37,064 bases of DNA from an uncultured Acidobacteriota bacterium (GCA_900696665.1 CAADGY010000385.1:1-37064), one strand, 5' to 3'; positions 18,911 through 27,689 are shown, counted from the stretch's first letter. Notes: generated from the sequence alone by a model not told the origin. Made by a program: numbers and translations.

Positions 18911-19888
18911 ATGGACACTATTACTCTGCTCGGCACCGCCACGGGGTTGGGTCTTGTGGCTGGCTTCCGGCTATACGCTACTACGCTTGTCCTCGGCCTG
19001 GCGGTGCGCCTCGGCTGGATTGACCTGGCGCCGCAGTATTCCCAGTTGTCCGTTCTGGCCAGCGACTGGATGCTGGCTCTAAGCGGACTCGCCTTCCTGC
19101 TCGAGTTCGTCGCAGACAAGATCCCCTGGCTGGATACGCTGTGGGATGCCGTGCACGCCTTTATCCGGCCTCTGGGCGCCGCGCTGGTGGCAGTTTCCGC
19201 GGCTGGCTCGCTGAATCCGGCGGCGCAGACGGCGTTGTTTCTGCTGGCAGGCGGCGTGGCGTTTACCGGCCACACGGCAAAAGCCGGAACGCGTGTGCTG
19301 GCGAACCATTCTCCCGAACCCGTGTCGAATATCGTTCTGAGCGTGACCGAGGACATGCTCGCGGGTGCGGGCATCTGGCTGGCTTTCGCGCATCCCGCCA
19401 TCATGTTGGGAGTTGTGCTGGTCTTCCTGGCCGCGTTTGCGTGGTTGTCTCCGAATCTCATACGCTTGGTCCGTTTCCAACTGGCGGCCCTCGCCGCCCT
19501 ATTGCGGAGTTGGACGGCGGACAGTGCAGATGTGCCGGCCCCGGGTCTGTTAAGAGCCGTAGCGGCGAACGGTGCAGCGGGGCTGAAGAATTCGATCGGG
19601 TCGATTGTGCTCCATCCCGACGCGCTGGAGTATTCTGCCAGGCGATGGTTCGGCGAGCGGCGTTATCGCATTCCGTTTTCCAGCATCAGCGAGGTCGCGT
19701 TCCGGCGGCGAATTCTTGTGGACGAACTCACGCTCCACTGCGGGCGCGGTGAGCAGCACTATTACTTCTTCAAGGATTCGCGCCGCGCGAACGAAGAGTT
19801 CTTCCAGGCTATGGTTCGGGCGGGCTGTCCGGTTCGAGACCGGAAGCAGCGCGATTGGGCTCCCACAGGAGCTCAGGTGCGCCCATAA
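18911..19888 (+). CDS. DUF4126 membrane protein with C-terminal PH-like region
   Basis: A 325-residue protein. The first 200 residues carry several hydrophobic segments (ITLLGTATGLGLVAGFRLYA, LALSGLAFLLEFVADKIPWL, LGAALVAVSAAGSL, LGVVLVFLAAFAWL) and the DUF4126 pattern EFVADKIPWLDTLWDAVHAF. Residues about 225-310 (SIVLHPDALEYSARRWFG, YRIPFSSISEVAFRRR) look like a soluble beta-rich domain similar to bacterial PH-like domains, used here as a cytoplasmic tail. The function is unknown. The start is firm: GAGGAGAT lies just upstream of the ATG. It follows kgd by 57 bases on the same strand. Its last 80 bases overlap the 3' end of the convergent adenosyltransferase gene, so the two messages can pair. 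Confidence 0.8.
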   Translation: MDTITLLGTATGLGLVAGFRLYATTLVLGLAVRLGWIDLAPQYSQLSVLASDWMLALSGLAFLLEFVADKIPWLDTLWDAVHAFIRPLGAALVAVSAAGSLNPAAQTALFLLAGGVAFTGHTAKAGTRVLANHSPEPVSNIVLSVTEDMLAGAGIWLAFAHPAIMLGVVLVFLAAFAWLSPNLIRLVRFQLAALAALLRSWTADSADVPAPGLLRAVAANGAAGLKNSIGSIVLHPDALEYSARRWFGERRYRIPFSSISEVAFRRRILVDELTLHCGRGEQHYYFFKDSRRANEEFFQAMVRAGCPVRDRKQRDWAPTGAQVRP

Positions 19889-20447
19889 CGAAGTTCACCC
19901 ACCGGCTCCAAACGAAAAAGGCGTCGCTCAGCCGGTTCAGGTAGTGAACACATTCCGGCGGAATCTCCTCCTGCTGCGCCAGGTGAACACACAGGCGTTC
20001 CGCGCGGCGGCAAACGGTGCGGCAGGCGTGCAGTTCCGTATTGGCGCGGGTGCCTCCCGGCAGGACGAAGGAACGCAGCGCGGGCAGCGGCATGTTCATC
20101 CGGTCGATGTCCTTTTCGAGTTGTTCCACCTCGCGCGAGGTGATGCGCGGTTGTTTCGGATGAACGTTCCCCGGCAGCGTGGAGAGGATGGATCCCAGGT
20201 TGAACAACTCGTGCTGAATGCGCACCAGGATGCGGTCGAGTTCCGACAATCGTGGCTCAGCCCGCGCCGCTTCGCTGACGGAGCAGCAAGCCATTCCGAC
20301 GAAACTGTTCAACTCGTCCACGGTGCCGTAACACTCGATACGCGGCGAAGTTTTCGAAACCCGCTGGCCTCCCGTAAGCGCGGTGTCACCGGAATCACCC
20401 TGCCGGGTGTAAATTCGGTTCAGCGCCAGGCGCGGTTCATTGAACAT
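19809..20447 (-). CDS. Cob(I)alamin adenosyltransferase, PduO-type
   Basis: A 212-residue ATP:corrinoid adenosyltransferase of the PduO family. It shows the ATP-binding start YTRQGDSGDTALTGG, the VDELNSFVG helix, and the signature FVLPGGTRANTELHACRTV followed by CRRAER. It converts cob(I)alamin to adenosylcobalamin and can hand the cofactor to a mutase. The adjacent divergent genes encode an adenosylcobalamin-dependent acyl-CoA mutase, which fits that role directly. I chose the ATG at 20447: AAGGAG lies at 20460-20465, whereas the GTG at 20459 would abut that site. Only 32 bases separate the two divergent starts, so the promoters must overlap coding sequence. The 3' end overlaps the DUF4126 gene by 80 bases. 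Confidence 0.9.
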   Translation of the reverse strand: MFNEPRLALNRIYTRQGDSGDTALTGGQRVSKTSPRIECYGTVDELNSFVGMACCSVSEAARAEPRLSELDRILVRIQHELFNLGSILSTLPGNVHPKQPRITSREVEQLEKDIDRMNMPLPALRSFVLPGGTRANTELHACRTVCRRAERLCVHLAQQEEIPPECVHYLNRLSDAFFVWSRWVNFVMGAPELLWEPNRAASGLEPDSPPEP

Positions 20448-20479
20448 TTTCCCAGGCACTCCTTAAGTGTATTCGGTGA

Positions 20480-22129
20480 ATGAGCGCGATGTCGCCTGGC
20501 GCTACTACAATGGAATTGATGTCGGAGTCCCTGGGTGTTGGGCCGGACGTACAATCTTTCTGCACGGCAGGCGGTATCCCGATTGCGCCGGTATACGGTC
20601 CCGAAGATTGGAAAGACTTCGACGTTGCTCGCGACCTCGGGCGCCCCGGAGAGTTTCCTTACACGCGCGGCATTCACGAATCGATGTACCGCGGCAAGCT
20701 TTGGACCATGCGGCAATTCTCGGGCTTTGCCACGCCCGAGGAGACCAACGCCCGTTACTTGTACCTGTTGGAGCAGGGGCAGAGCGGCCTTTCGGTCGCC
20801 TTCGATCTTCCCACGCTGATGGGCCAGGACGCCGACGATTCCGCGTCACTTGGAGAAGTGGGCAAGTGCGGTGTTTCGATCTCGTCGCTCGAAGACATGG
20901 AGACGCTGTTTCGCGGCATTCCGCTCGATACCGTTACCGTTTCGATGACCATCAACTCCCCGGCCCCGGTCATCTGGGCGATGTATCTGGCTGTCGCCGA
21001 ACAGCAGGGAGTTGGCTGGTCCTCGCTTTCCGGCACACTCCAGAACGACATTCTTAAGGAATACATCGCGCAGAAGGAGTTTCTCTACCCGCCCCGTCCA
21101 TCGATGCGGCTGGTAACCGATGTAATTGAATATGCCGCGAGATATGTGCCCCGGTTTAATCCGATTTCGATCAGCGGCTATCATATCCGGGAGGCCGGTT
21201 CCACGGCGGTTCAGGAGCTTGCGTTCACGCTGCGGGACGGCATCGAATATGTCGGGTGGGTTCTCGATCGCGGTTTACGTGTAGATGATTTCGCCCCCCG
21301 GCTGAGCTTCTTTTTCAATGCGCACAACGACTTTTTCGAGGAGATCGCGAAGTATCGTGCCGCCCGCAAACTCTGGGCCTATATCATGCGCGATCGTTTT
21401 GGAGCCCGCGATGAAAGGGCCATGAAACTCCGGTTTCACGCCCAAACGGCCGGATGCTCCCTCACCTGGCAACAGCCGTACAATAATGTCGTCCGTACCA
21501 CCATTCAGGCTCTTGCCGCCGTACTCGGTGGGGCACAATCGTTACATACGAATTCTCTCGACGAGGCCTATGCGCTGCCGAGCGAGCAGGCTGTCACGAC
21601 CGCGCTACGCACGCAGCAGGTGCTGGCGTATGAAAGCGGCATCACTTCGGCGCCCGATCCCCTCGGCGGCAGTTACTATCTGGAGGCGCTTACATTGGAA
21701 GTTGAAAAAGCAGCCCGCCGTTACATCGAGCAGATCGACGCGATGGGCGGCATGATCCCGGCTATCGAACACGGTTTTCCCCAGAGAGAAATTGCGGACG
21801 CAAGCTATCGATACCAATGCTCCATCGAAAAGAAGGAGCGTATCATCGTCGGTGTAAATGCTTTTACGGGCGGTGGCGAAGAAATCGAACTGCTTCAGGT
21901 GGACGAAAGCGCCCAATCCCGGCAGAGTGAGAAACTCGCCCGCTTGCGCGCCCGGCGTGATGCGGGCGCCGTTCAATCTGCTCTCGACAGGCTGAAGCGG
22001 ACCGCCGATGACGGCGGCAACACCATGCCGTTCATCCTCGATGCGGTGAGGGCTTACGCGACGGTTGGGGAAATCTGCAGCGCCTTCCGGGACGTATTCG
22101 GTTCCTATCGGGAGCGCAGCGTTTTATAA
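20480..22129 (+). CDS. icmA: B12-dependent acyl-CoA mutase large subunit, probably isobutyryl-CoA mutase (IcmA-like)
   Basis: A 549-residue catalytic subunit of the methylmalonyl-CoA mutase family. It shows [50 protein letters not shown] (His235), [20 protein letters not shown] and [10 protein letters not shown]. Automatic tools would call it methylmalonyl-CoA mutase. But the two residues that separate the families read Phe80 (WTMRQFSGF) and Gln198 (EYIAQKEF), as in isobutyryl-CoA mutase, instead of the Tyr and Arg of methylmalonyl-CoA mutase. The size and the separate B12 subunit also match Streptomyces IcmA/IcmB. It would interconvert isobutyryl-CoA and n-butyryl-CoA, linking valine breakdown and fatty-acid metabolism. 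No G-protein chaperone (MeaB or MeaI type) is in the window. The exact start is uncertain: ATGs at 20480, 20489 and 20510 all lack a Shine-Dalgarno site. Confidence 0.85.
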   Translation: MSAMSPGATTMELMSESLGVGPDVQSFCTAGGIPIAPVYGPEDWKDFDVARDLGRPGEFPYTRGIHESMYRGKLWTMRQFSGFATPEETNARYLYLLEQGQSGLSVAFDLPTLMGQDADDSASLGEVGKCGVSISSLEDMETLFRGIPLDTVTVSMTINSPAPVIWAMYLAVAEQQGVGWSSLSGTLQNDILKEYIAQKEFLYPPRPSMRLVTDVIEYAARYVPRFNPISISGYHIREAGSTAVQELAFTLRDGIEYVGWVLDRGLRVDDFAPRLSFFFNAHNDFFEEIAKYRAARKLWAYIMRDRFGARDERAMKLRFHAQTAGCSLTWQQPYNNVVRTTIQALAAVLGGAQSLHTNSLDEAYALPSEQAVTTALRTQQVLAYESGITSAPDPLGGSYYLEALTLEVEKAARRYIEQIDAMGGMIPAIEHGFPQREIADASYRYQCSIEKKERIIVGVNAFTGGGEEIELLQVDESAQSRQSEKLARLRARRDAGAVQSALDRLKRTADDGGNTMPFILDAVRAYATVGEICSAFRDVFGSYRERSVL

Positions 22130-22150
22130 TTCGAGAGGTCGACACAAAGA

Positions 22151-22552
22151 ATGGATGCCCCTATCCGGGTTCTGGTGGCGAAGCCGGGACTAGACGGTCA
22201 TGACCGCGGAGCAAAAGTGATCGCACGAGCGCTGCGCGACGCGGGGATGGAAGTGATTTATACTGGACTTCGCCAGACACCGGAGATGATCGTGAACGCG
22301 GCGTCGCAGGAAGACGTCCGGGTGATCGGCCTTTCCATCCTGTCCGGAGCGCATAATGCCATCGTCCCGCGGATCATGGAGCTGCTTCGCGAACACGAGA
22401 TGACGGACGTTCTTGTCATTGTCGGTGGCATTATACCGGATGAGGATGTTCAGGAACTAAAGAAGCACGGAGTCGCCGCGGTATTTCAACCGGGTGCGTC
22501 GCTGGGGGAGATCGTCGAATTCATTCGCTCCTCGGTGAGCCAGAACGTTTGA
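22151..22552 (+). CDS. icmB: B12-binding small subunit of the acyl-CoA mutase (IcmB-like)
   Basis: A 133-residue cobalamin-binding domain protein. It carries the base-off/His-on motif D-x-H-x-x-G as LDGHDRG with His17, which supplies the lower cobalt ligand, then GLSILSGAH and the glycine pair in [10 protein letters not shown]. This is the whole Rossmann-like B12 module that pairs with the large subunit. It starts 21 bases after that gene, on the same strand, so one transcript is very likely. Its length agrees with the free small subunits of isobutyryl-CoA mutase (about 136 residues) and of archaeal methylmalonyl-CoA mutases, so by itself it does not settle the substrate. Confidence 0.92.
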   Translation: MDAPIRVLVAKPGLDGHDRGAKVIARALRDAGMEVIYTGLRQTPEMIVNAASQEDVRVIGLSILSGAHNAIVPRIMELLREHEMTDVLVIVGGIIPDEDVQELKKHGVAAVFQPGASLGEIVEFIRSSVSQNV

Positions 22553-22580
22553 GGTCTTGCAGCCTTCAAGAGAACAGTCA

Positions 22581-23879
22581 ATGGCAGAAAAAATGAACAT
22601 TGCGGTGTTTGTCGACTACGACAACATCGAGATCGGCGTAAAATCCACGCTAAGGCGAGGGTTTGACGTTTCCTTACCGCTGGAAGCGTTGAAGGAGCGG
22701 GGCGATATCATCGCCAAGTTCGCTTATGCGAACTGGGCCCGGCAGGAGGGCGCCACCAGACAGATGGCGGAGAACGCCGTCCAAATGGTCCAGCGCATCC
22801 CGTCGCCTCGTGGAGACAAGAATGCGGCGGATATCAACCTCGCTCTCGACGCGCTGGAGATGGCGTACACGCATAGTCATGTAAATGCGTTCGCCATCGT
22901 CAGCGGAGACAGCGATTTTATTCCTCTCGTCAATAAGCTGAAAGAGTTTGGAAAGACCGTCTACGTGGTTGGGGGAAGGGCTTTCACCAGCACTATCCTC
23001 CAGCAGAACTGTCACGAGTTCATCAGCTACGAATCCCTGCTGGACGATAACAAGAGCCCTGGAGCCGGTGTGAAAAACGAGGAGCGTCAACAGCATCATC
23101 CGCGCTCGCCGCGCCAAAGGCCCACTCCGCTCGATATCGCTCAAGCCATGCCACTGCTGGAGCGCGCGCTCCAGGTGCTCGACCGCCGGGGCGTACAGCC
23201 GCAGTTGGGACTGCTGAAATCCACGATGCTTCAATTGGATTCGACATTCAGTGAAAAGGCCTATGGAGGCAGCAGTTTCTCCGACTTTGTCGATAAGCTC
23301 AAAAAAGCGGATTTCGTCGAAGTCAGTGGGCCGGAAGGGCGTTACACCATCCGCAAGAAATCGAGCGCCGAGGTTCCGGAGAACGCTCTGCTGCATCCGG
23401 AAGAGGCTCTTCCCTCCTTACGCGATGTGCTCGAGACGCATCGGATGGAGATTGAAAATGGAGCCATCGCCGACGATCTCGCTGCGTGGATGCATGCGGA
23501 GCATCCTTCTTTCGACCCGAAGGCATACGGTTTCCAGGAGTTTGCGGAATTTCTGAATTACGCGCAGGACAAGACCGTGGTGCGAGTGGAGCCGGACGAG
23601 GAAAAGGGTTTGATGGTGTATCTTGGCGCCGAATTCTATCCGCCGGCGCTACCAAAATTGGAAGTGGAGCCTGCCGAATCTATCGAAGAGCAGGAAGAAC
23701 CCCAACCTATTGTCGAGGGGCAGCCATCGTTTCTCGAACCGATACCCAAGCCGAAGAAAACTACGGCAACACGGCGGAAGCAGACCAAATCGACCGCAAA
23801 GAAGCACACAACCGGTACGACGTCCAGGACCCGGGCAAGGAAGAATCCGCATCCTACGCAAGAACATCCCGCATTTTGA
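22581..23879 (+). CDS. NYN-domain nuclease with two LOTUS (OST-HTH) domains
   Basis: A 432-residue protein. Residues 5-155 form a NYN/PIN-like nuclease domain with the acidic set FVDYDNIE (Asp12 and Asp14), NAADINLALD (Asp84) and VSGDSDFIPL (Asp110 and Asp112), which should bind the catalytic metal. Residues about 185-260 and 276-352 are two LOTUS/OST-HTH domains (GLLKSTMLQLDSTFSEKAYG, FSDFVDKL; DDLAAWMHAEHPSFDPKAYG, FAEFLNYA), known as RNA-binding modules. The tail is acidic to about 380 and then rich in Lys, Arg and Thr (388-423), as in nucleic-acid-binding tails. The likely role is RNA cleavage or RNA surveillance. It lies 28 bases after the mutase small subunit on the same strand. The frame opens at a TTG at 22557, but the ATG at 22581 has AAGAGA upstream and fits the domain start. 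Confidence 0.88.
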   Translation: MAEKMNIAVFVDYDNIEIGVKSTLRRGFDVSLPLEALKERGDIIAKFAYANWARQEGATRQMAENAVQMVQRIPSPRGDKNAADINLALDALEMAYTHSHVNAFAIVSGDSDFIPLVNKLKEFGKTVYVVGGRAFTSTILQQNCHEFISYESLLDDNKSPGAGVKNEERQQHHPRSPRQRPTPLDIAQAMPLLERALQVLDRRGVQPQLGLLKSTMLQLDSTFSEKAYGGSSFSDFVDKLKKADFVEVSGPEGRYTIRKKSSAEVPENALLHPEEALPSLRDVLETHRMEIENGAIADDLAAWMHAEHPSFDPKAYGFQEFAEFLNYAQDKTVVRVEPDEEKGLMVYLGAEFYPPALPKLEVEPAESIEEQEEPQPIVEGQPSFLEPIPKPKKTTATRRKQTKSTAKKHTTGTTSRTRARKNPHPTQEHPAF

Positions 23880-23914
23880 GTGGCGTTAGAAATGATTGTG
23901 TTTCCGCTTCCTCG

Positions 23915-23951
23915 CGGTCGTGGCTTAGCGTTCGTTTTAGGGCCACGGCCG
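23915..23951 (+). terminator. Hairpin after the NYN-LOTUS gene, possible terminator
   Basis: The arms CGGTCGTGGC (23915-23924) and GCCACGGCCG (23942-23951) pair over 10 bases with one G-U pair and a 17-base loop. It lies 35 bases after the stop codon at 23879. No T-run follows, so intrinsic termination would be weak. It could instead protect the 3' end of the mRNA or be part of the structured RNA that starts 15 bases later. Confidence 0.3.
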
Positions 23952-23966
23952 TGTGGGAAAAGGGCC

Positions 23967-24074
23967 GAGGGAATCCGGCGGGGAAAGCACGCTCTTCAAT
24001 GTGAGCGGGAGAGTATGTGTGCGGTAGGGTTTTGGGACTGCCTGGAAGCTGTTTAGGCTGGACCGGATTCCCTC
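23967..24074 (+). ncRNA. Candidate structured RNA closed by a perfect 12-bp stem
   Basis: GAGGGAATCCGG (23967-23978) is perfectly complementary to CCGGATTCCCTC (24063-24074). Inside lie three further hairpins: 23987-23992 with 24017-24022, extended by 23993-23997 with 24008-24012; 24023-24027 with 24038-24042; and 24047-24050 with 24056-24059. Together they make a four-way junction. Four of the pairs are G-U on the plus strand and would be A-C mismatches on the minus strand, so the plus strand is the likely transcript. The element lies in the 305-bp gene-free stretch between the convergent NYN-LOTUS and outer-membrane-like genes. I do not recognise the family. No target-site duplication flanks the stem, which argues against a small transposable repeat. 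The remaining 24075-24184 shows nothing further. Confidence 0.45.
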
Positions 24075-24184
24075 AAGTCACAAGAATATCGGCTCGGGCC
24101 AACACGTCCGGCCTCTATTGGCGAAAAATCATCTTGTTTTCAGTCGGATAGTTGTCCGGCGCGATCTGTGAACGGTTGCGTGAG

Positions 24185-25970
24185 CTAAAAGATAAAGCTC
24201 AATCCGCCGCGGATCGACCGTGGGGAGGGGACCAGCAAAAGCCGCTTGCCCTGTGCATTCACGGGGACATAGCCCTGTGCCAGCAGGTTACGCAATTCGG
24301 CTGTAGCTTCCAGGCGCCCACGCATCCCTGGAATCGAAGGGATCGGTTGTCGAAGCCTTACATTCCAACCCGGCTCCGAACTCAAATACTGCAAGAGGTC
24401 ACGGCGCATCGGAGCCAGCATGGAATAATCGGTCCACTCATAACTGGTAACAAATCGCGTCCCGGTCCATGGCGAGGTGCCCGCCAAGGTCGCGCTCACC
24501 CAACCGCGTCTCCTCCGGTCGAAACCCGAACGCAACTGGTCTGCACCGGGAAAATCCGTGATGGGCGGCGCCAGCACCTCACGATTGCCATACGCCGCCG
24601 AGGCGCTTAGATTGTCACCGAGATTCTGGGTGAGGGACGCCACGTAGCCGAACCGCTCAAAGTCGCCGATATTGAAAATTGAGTTGCGGGAAGAGAACAG
24701 GTCGGGCAACAGATCCGCGCTGTAGATGCCCGCTGGCGCCAAGGCATTCAATGCCACGTTGGAAGCGCGTTCACGATAGACTCCGATGGCATACGTGCGG
24801 CTGCCAGACTTTCTTCGATAGCCGATCTCAACATTTTCAGAGCGCTGCACGCTTGCTGTGCCGCCCCGCAGGGAAACCCGGGGAAAGGCAGACAGCGCGG
24901 CAAGGTCGCCCTGGAAGTCGTCTGTGGGCCACTCCATGCCGGTCATGGGCGGCACACCCGAGCTGAATCCGATGAGGAACGTGGAAGCATCGGAATGCGC
25001 ATACGACATGCGCGCGTAAGGGCTGAAATAGTTCAGGTGCTCTATGAACGATACGGCTTCGAGAGATGCACCGTATTCCAGTTCCAGAGAATCGCCAAGT
25101 TTCTGCCGGTCGGATGCGCTTACGGTCATTGTCCTCAGCGCCGGCGCTGCGCCAGATCTACCGGTAAAGAACGCGAGCCCTGCGCGTGCCGGCAGGAACA
25201 TCTGCCGCATCGTCAGCGCGACCTCGGGTCCCATGCCAGTGGCATCGTTCCGGCTGAAGCTGGTCCGGAAACCGGCGGACGGAGTGCCCCCCCCCCGCTG
25301 AATATCCAACGCCTCCACTGAACTGGAGCTCACTTTTTCCCATCAGCGACGTCGCTAGCGCGAACGCAGTGCCCAGATCGGGTTCCGACGCGCCGGTGGA
25401 AACGGTACCCATATCGCTCGCTGACAGCCGAACCATGCCCCGTGTGCGCGAAAGCACAGCGGTTGTGCCGGATTTGCTTCTGGGATCGGAAATGTCGATC
25501 TGGGGCACAATACGGAGGACCGGACGCGTCGGCATCGAGCTTCGGAGCACCCACTTCCAATCGTCGTTCATAATCGCGCCCTGTCCCGGAGCAGTATAAA
25601 CAAGTTCGATGGAACTCAATACGCTCGCCAAATTGATCGACAGGAAACTCCTGGCGCCAGGCTGTATAGCAATGCCCGCTTTCATTGCAGGAACGAAACT
25701 GGCCAGAGTAACGCGGATGCTGTAAAGATCGGGCACCAGAGAATCGAAGCCGAATGCGCCCTTATCGTTGGTCAGCGTTTTATTTACAAGACGCTCGGAG
25801 CGATTGAAGAGAAGAACGGTAGCACCCATCTGCGGAATGCCGGCAGTATCGCTGACAAAACCGACAATGCTACCGGATAGCTTGTCGGGCGTGGCGGCCA
25901 AAATAGTTCCGCCCGGCCAGAAGAGCGATCCAGCCAGAACCGCTGCGACGATGTGCTTTCTGGAACGCAT
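24185..25970 (-). pseudogene. Outer-membrane-like protein with carboxypeptidase-regulatory-like domain, split by a frameshift
   Basis: Two minus-strand reading frames make one protein. The 5' part (from 25970; its frame runs to 25158) has a signal peptide (MRSRKHIVAAVLAGSLFW), a carboxypeptidase-regulatory-like domain (GSIVGFVSDTAGIPQMGATV, NDKGAFGFDSLVPDLYSIRV) and a linker ending SELQFSGGVGYS. The 3' part (its frame opens at 25333, ends at 24185) continues with TPSAGFRTSFSRNDATGMGP and barrel-like strands up to RSIRGGLSFIF with a terminal Phe. The frames differ by one base and meet at a run of ten G on the coding strand (25287-25296). Removing one G would give about 594 residues. It resembles a TonB-receptor relative lacking a clear plug. 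It follows the GWxTD gene and probably shares its transcript. It may be a phase-variable gene, a pseudogene or an assembly error. Confidence 0.75.
25287..25296. repeat. Ten-base C/G homopolymer at the frameshift point
   Basis: Ten consecutive C on the plus strand (G on the coding strand) sit exactly where the two frames of the outer-membrane-like gene must be joined. Such tracts slip readily during replication and transcription, and they also cause base-count errors in some sequencing methods. A tract of nine would restore one frame. Confidence 0.9.
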
Positions 25971-26018
25971 CAGAAAGCTCGAACCACCCCTCCAACGTGG
26001 GGATAAATTCACTATCTC

Positions 26019-27689
26019 CTATGTTACCGTAAACGTGGCTTCGGGAGTCAGCACCTGGTTCGTGTTCTTATCCGTCACCTTGAGCTTGATGGTGTACTTC
26101 CCCGGTTCCATCGTTTGGAGTGGAAGCAACTTCTCGATTGTCACCTGGGTCGCGGAGGCGCCTTCCATGCTTTTCACTTCCTCCGAATAACCAAACACCT
26201 TTTTGTTCGTCCCTTCCTGAATGACTTCGTACTCCACGGTCGCATTCGGCTTCTGGGTCTGTTCATCGGGCTGGAAATTGTAAAGCTGGAGATAAATCCC
26301 CATCTTTTCATCGCGCCGGAACGTTTCACTCAGCCGGGGGCGAACCTTGGAAGTTCCAATCACGAATTGTCCTGTCCCGATACTGCGCGTCGGCACCTTC
26401 TCGATGGTATCGGCGAGAATCAGCGTGCTCGCTCCGAGCTTCTCGTCTTCGTAGCGGGGTACATGGATAGCGGTCTCATAGTTGGTCATATTACCGCCAA
26501 CCACGTCCTTCGCTACCACGTTTAAACGAAAGGTGCCGGGGGGAAGAAAAATCGATTTCTGGTATACCGACGAACCCTTGCTGGCCTGCTGTAAAAGTTC
26601 GCTAGGGACTTCCACCGTCACCACGTCCTCGAACACATTGATCGGACGCCGGGTCATGGAAGTGATGCGAGCGTAGATATTGACAATCGCCTTCGCCACA
26701 CCGTCCTTCTGCTGGAACTGCAAATCCTTTTTGTCAAATTGCAGCGTAATGTTGGTCTGAACGGTGGAGTTCGTCATCCGGAGGAAATCCAACCGGGCAT
26801 CCATAGGAAGTGTGTTGTAGCGGATAGTGGAACTGACCGCCGCTTCCAGGTCCTTGAACTTGATCGACGGTGGTTTCTGCAACTTCGCGTACTGCTCCAG
26901 GCGTTCGAACTGATTCATGCGCGATGGCAGGGGTGTATCGCCTACACCCAACCGTGTGCCGTCCGTGCGGCTGAACCGGTCCGCCTTTGAAGCCAACCCC
27001 ATCTGCTCCATCAGAGTCAACCCTGCGCCGGGAACCATCAATAGGGCGTCTTTTTCCGAGGGGTCCATTGTCATGCGGTACTCCCCCGTCATCGTCGGAT
27101 CGACAAATTCGATGATGACGTCCGTACCGATGCCCTCGATCCAGCGATAGCGCCACTTTTCGAATGGATACGTAGACGTGGTGCCGCCACCTTCTTCCAT
27201 GGGGCGTTCATAGGAACCACCGGACGGATGAGATTCATTCTCGTCGGGTGGGCCGAAGGTGATATAGATACGGCCGCGGTCCGACTTCCAGCCAGGGATA
27301 CCGGACGCAAACCGTTCGTTCGCATACGCTATGCGCCGGTAGTGCTCTTCCTTATACTCGTTTTCGATCGAGTCAGGTGTGGGATCGCGCCGCAGCCAGA
27401 ACTGTTCGATGAACTGTTCAATCTCATCGTCGGTGGAGAGGCGTTTGAATGCCGCACGCTCCTCGTCGGTGATGATATAGGCGACGTCTTCGTTCAGCCA
27501 CTTCCGGTAAGGTCCCTCGAGTTCTTTCCGGAGCCGCTCCTGCTGTTTGCGCCGCTCCTTCTCGCTCATTGGTTTGGCGAGTGTTTCGCGTTCCGCGCCG
27601 GCTGCTTTCTTTTCGGCGCCTACCGCAAGCGGGGTCACCGCCAGGAAAGCCGTGATACTCAAAAACGCCAAGAATCGCCTTGTGTTCAT
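26019..27689 (-). CDS. GWxTD-domain exported protein
   Basis: A 556-residue protein with an N-terminal signal (MNTRRFLAFLSITAFLAVTP). After a charged coiled stretch (SEKERRKQQERLRKELEGPY) comes the GWxTD domain: KWLNEDVAYIITDEERAAF, then EQFIEQFWLRRDPTPDSIEN, EHYRRIAYANERF, and GRIYITFGPPDE. This domain is widespread in Acidobacteriota and Bacteroidota and has no assigned biochemical function. The C-terminal half (about 310-556) is beta-rich and reads like surface or periplasmic beta-sandwich repeats (VTVEVPSELLQQ, FRLNVVAKDVVGG, YTIKLKVTDKNTNQ). The start at 27689 is supported by GGAGAG four bases upstream. It precedes the outer-membrane-like gene by about 50 bases, a common pairing in this phylum, and both probably act at the envelope. 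Confidence 0.85.
   Translation of the reverse strand: MNTRRFLAFLSITAFLAVTPLAVGAEKKAAGAERETLAKPMSEKERRKQQERLRKELEGPYRKWLNEDVAYIITDEERAAFKRLSTDDEIEQFIEQFWLRRDPTPDSIENEYKEEHYRRIAYANERFASGIPGWKSDRGRIYITFGPPDENESHPSGGSYERPMEEGGGTTSTYPFEKWRYRWIEGIGTDVIIEFVDPTMTGEYRMTMDPSEKDALLMVPGAGLTLMEQMGLASKADRFSRTDGTRLGVGDTPLPSRMNQFERLEQYAKLQKPPSIKFKDLEAAVSSTIRYNTLPMDARLDFLRMTNSTVQTNITLQFDKKDLQFQQKDGVAKAIVNIYARITSMTRRPINVFEDVVTVEVPSELLQQASKGSSVYQKSIFLPPGTFRLNVVAKDVVGGNMTNYETAIHVPRYEDEKLGASTLILADTIEKVPTRSIGTGQFVIGTSKVRPRLSETFRRDEKMGIYLQLYNFQPDEQTQKPNATVEYEVIQEGTNKKVFGYSEEVKSMEGASATQVTIEKLLPLQTMEPGKYTIKLKVTDKNTNQVLTPEATFTVT

Noticed and set aside
20448..20479. Cobalamin riboswitch between the adenosyltransferase and mutase genes
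   Set aside because: The gap is only 32 bases, far too short, and no B12-box-like sequence is seen.
20480..22129. Methylmalonyl-CoA mutase as the plain call
   Set aside because: The two residues known to set carboxylate binding are Phe80 and Gln198 instead of Tyr and Arg. I keep it only as the alternative.
22557..22580. TTG start for the NYN-LOTUS gene
   Set aside because: The only GAGG-like sequence abuts the TTG, while the ATG at 22581 has AAGAGA at a suitable distance.
23967..24074. tRNA or SRP RNA for the structured element
   Set aside because: The arms and loops do not fit tRNA (no T-loop or CCA-type acceptor), and the conserved SRP core loop is not present.
23880..24184. A small protein gene in the 305-base gap
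   Set aside because: Frames crossing this gap start in or run into neighbouring genes, have no plausible start signal and show no domain.
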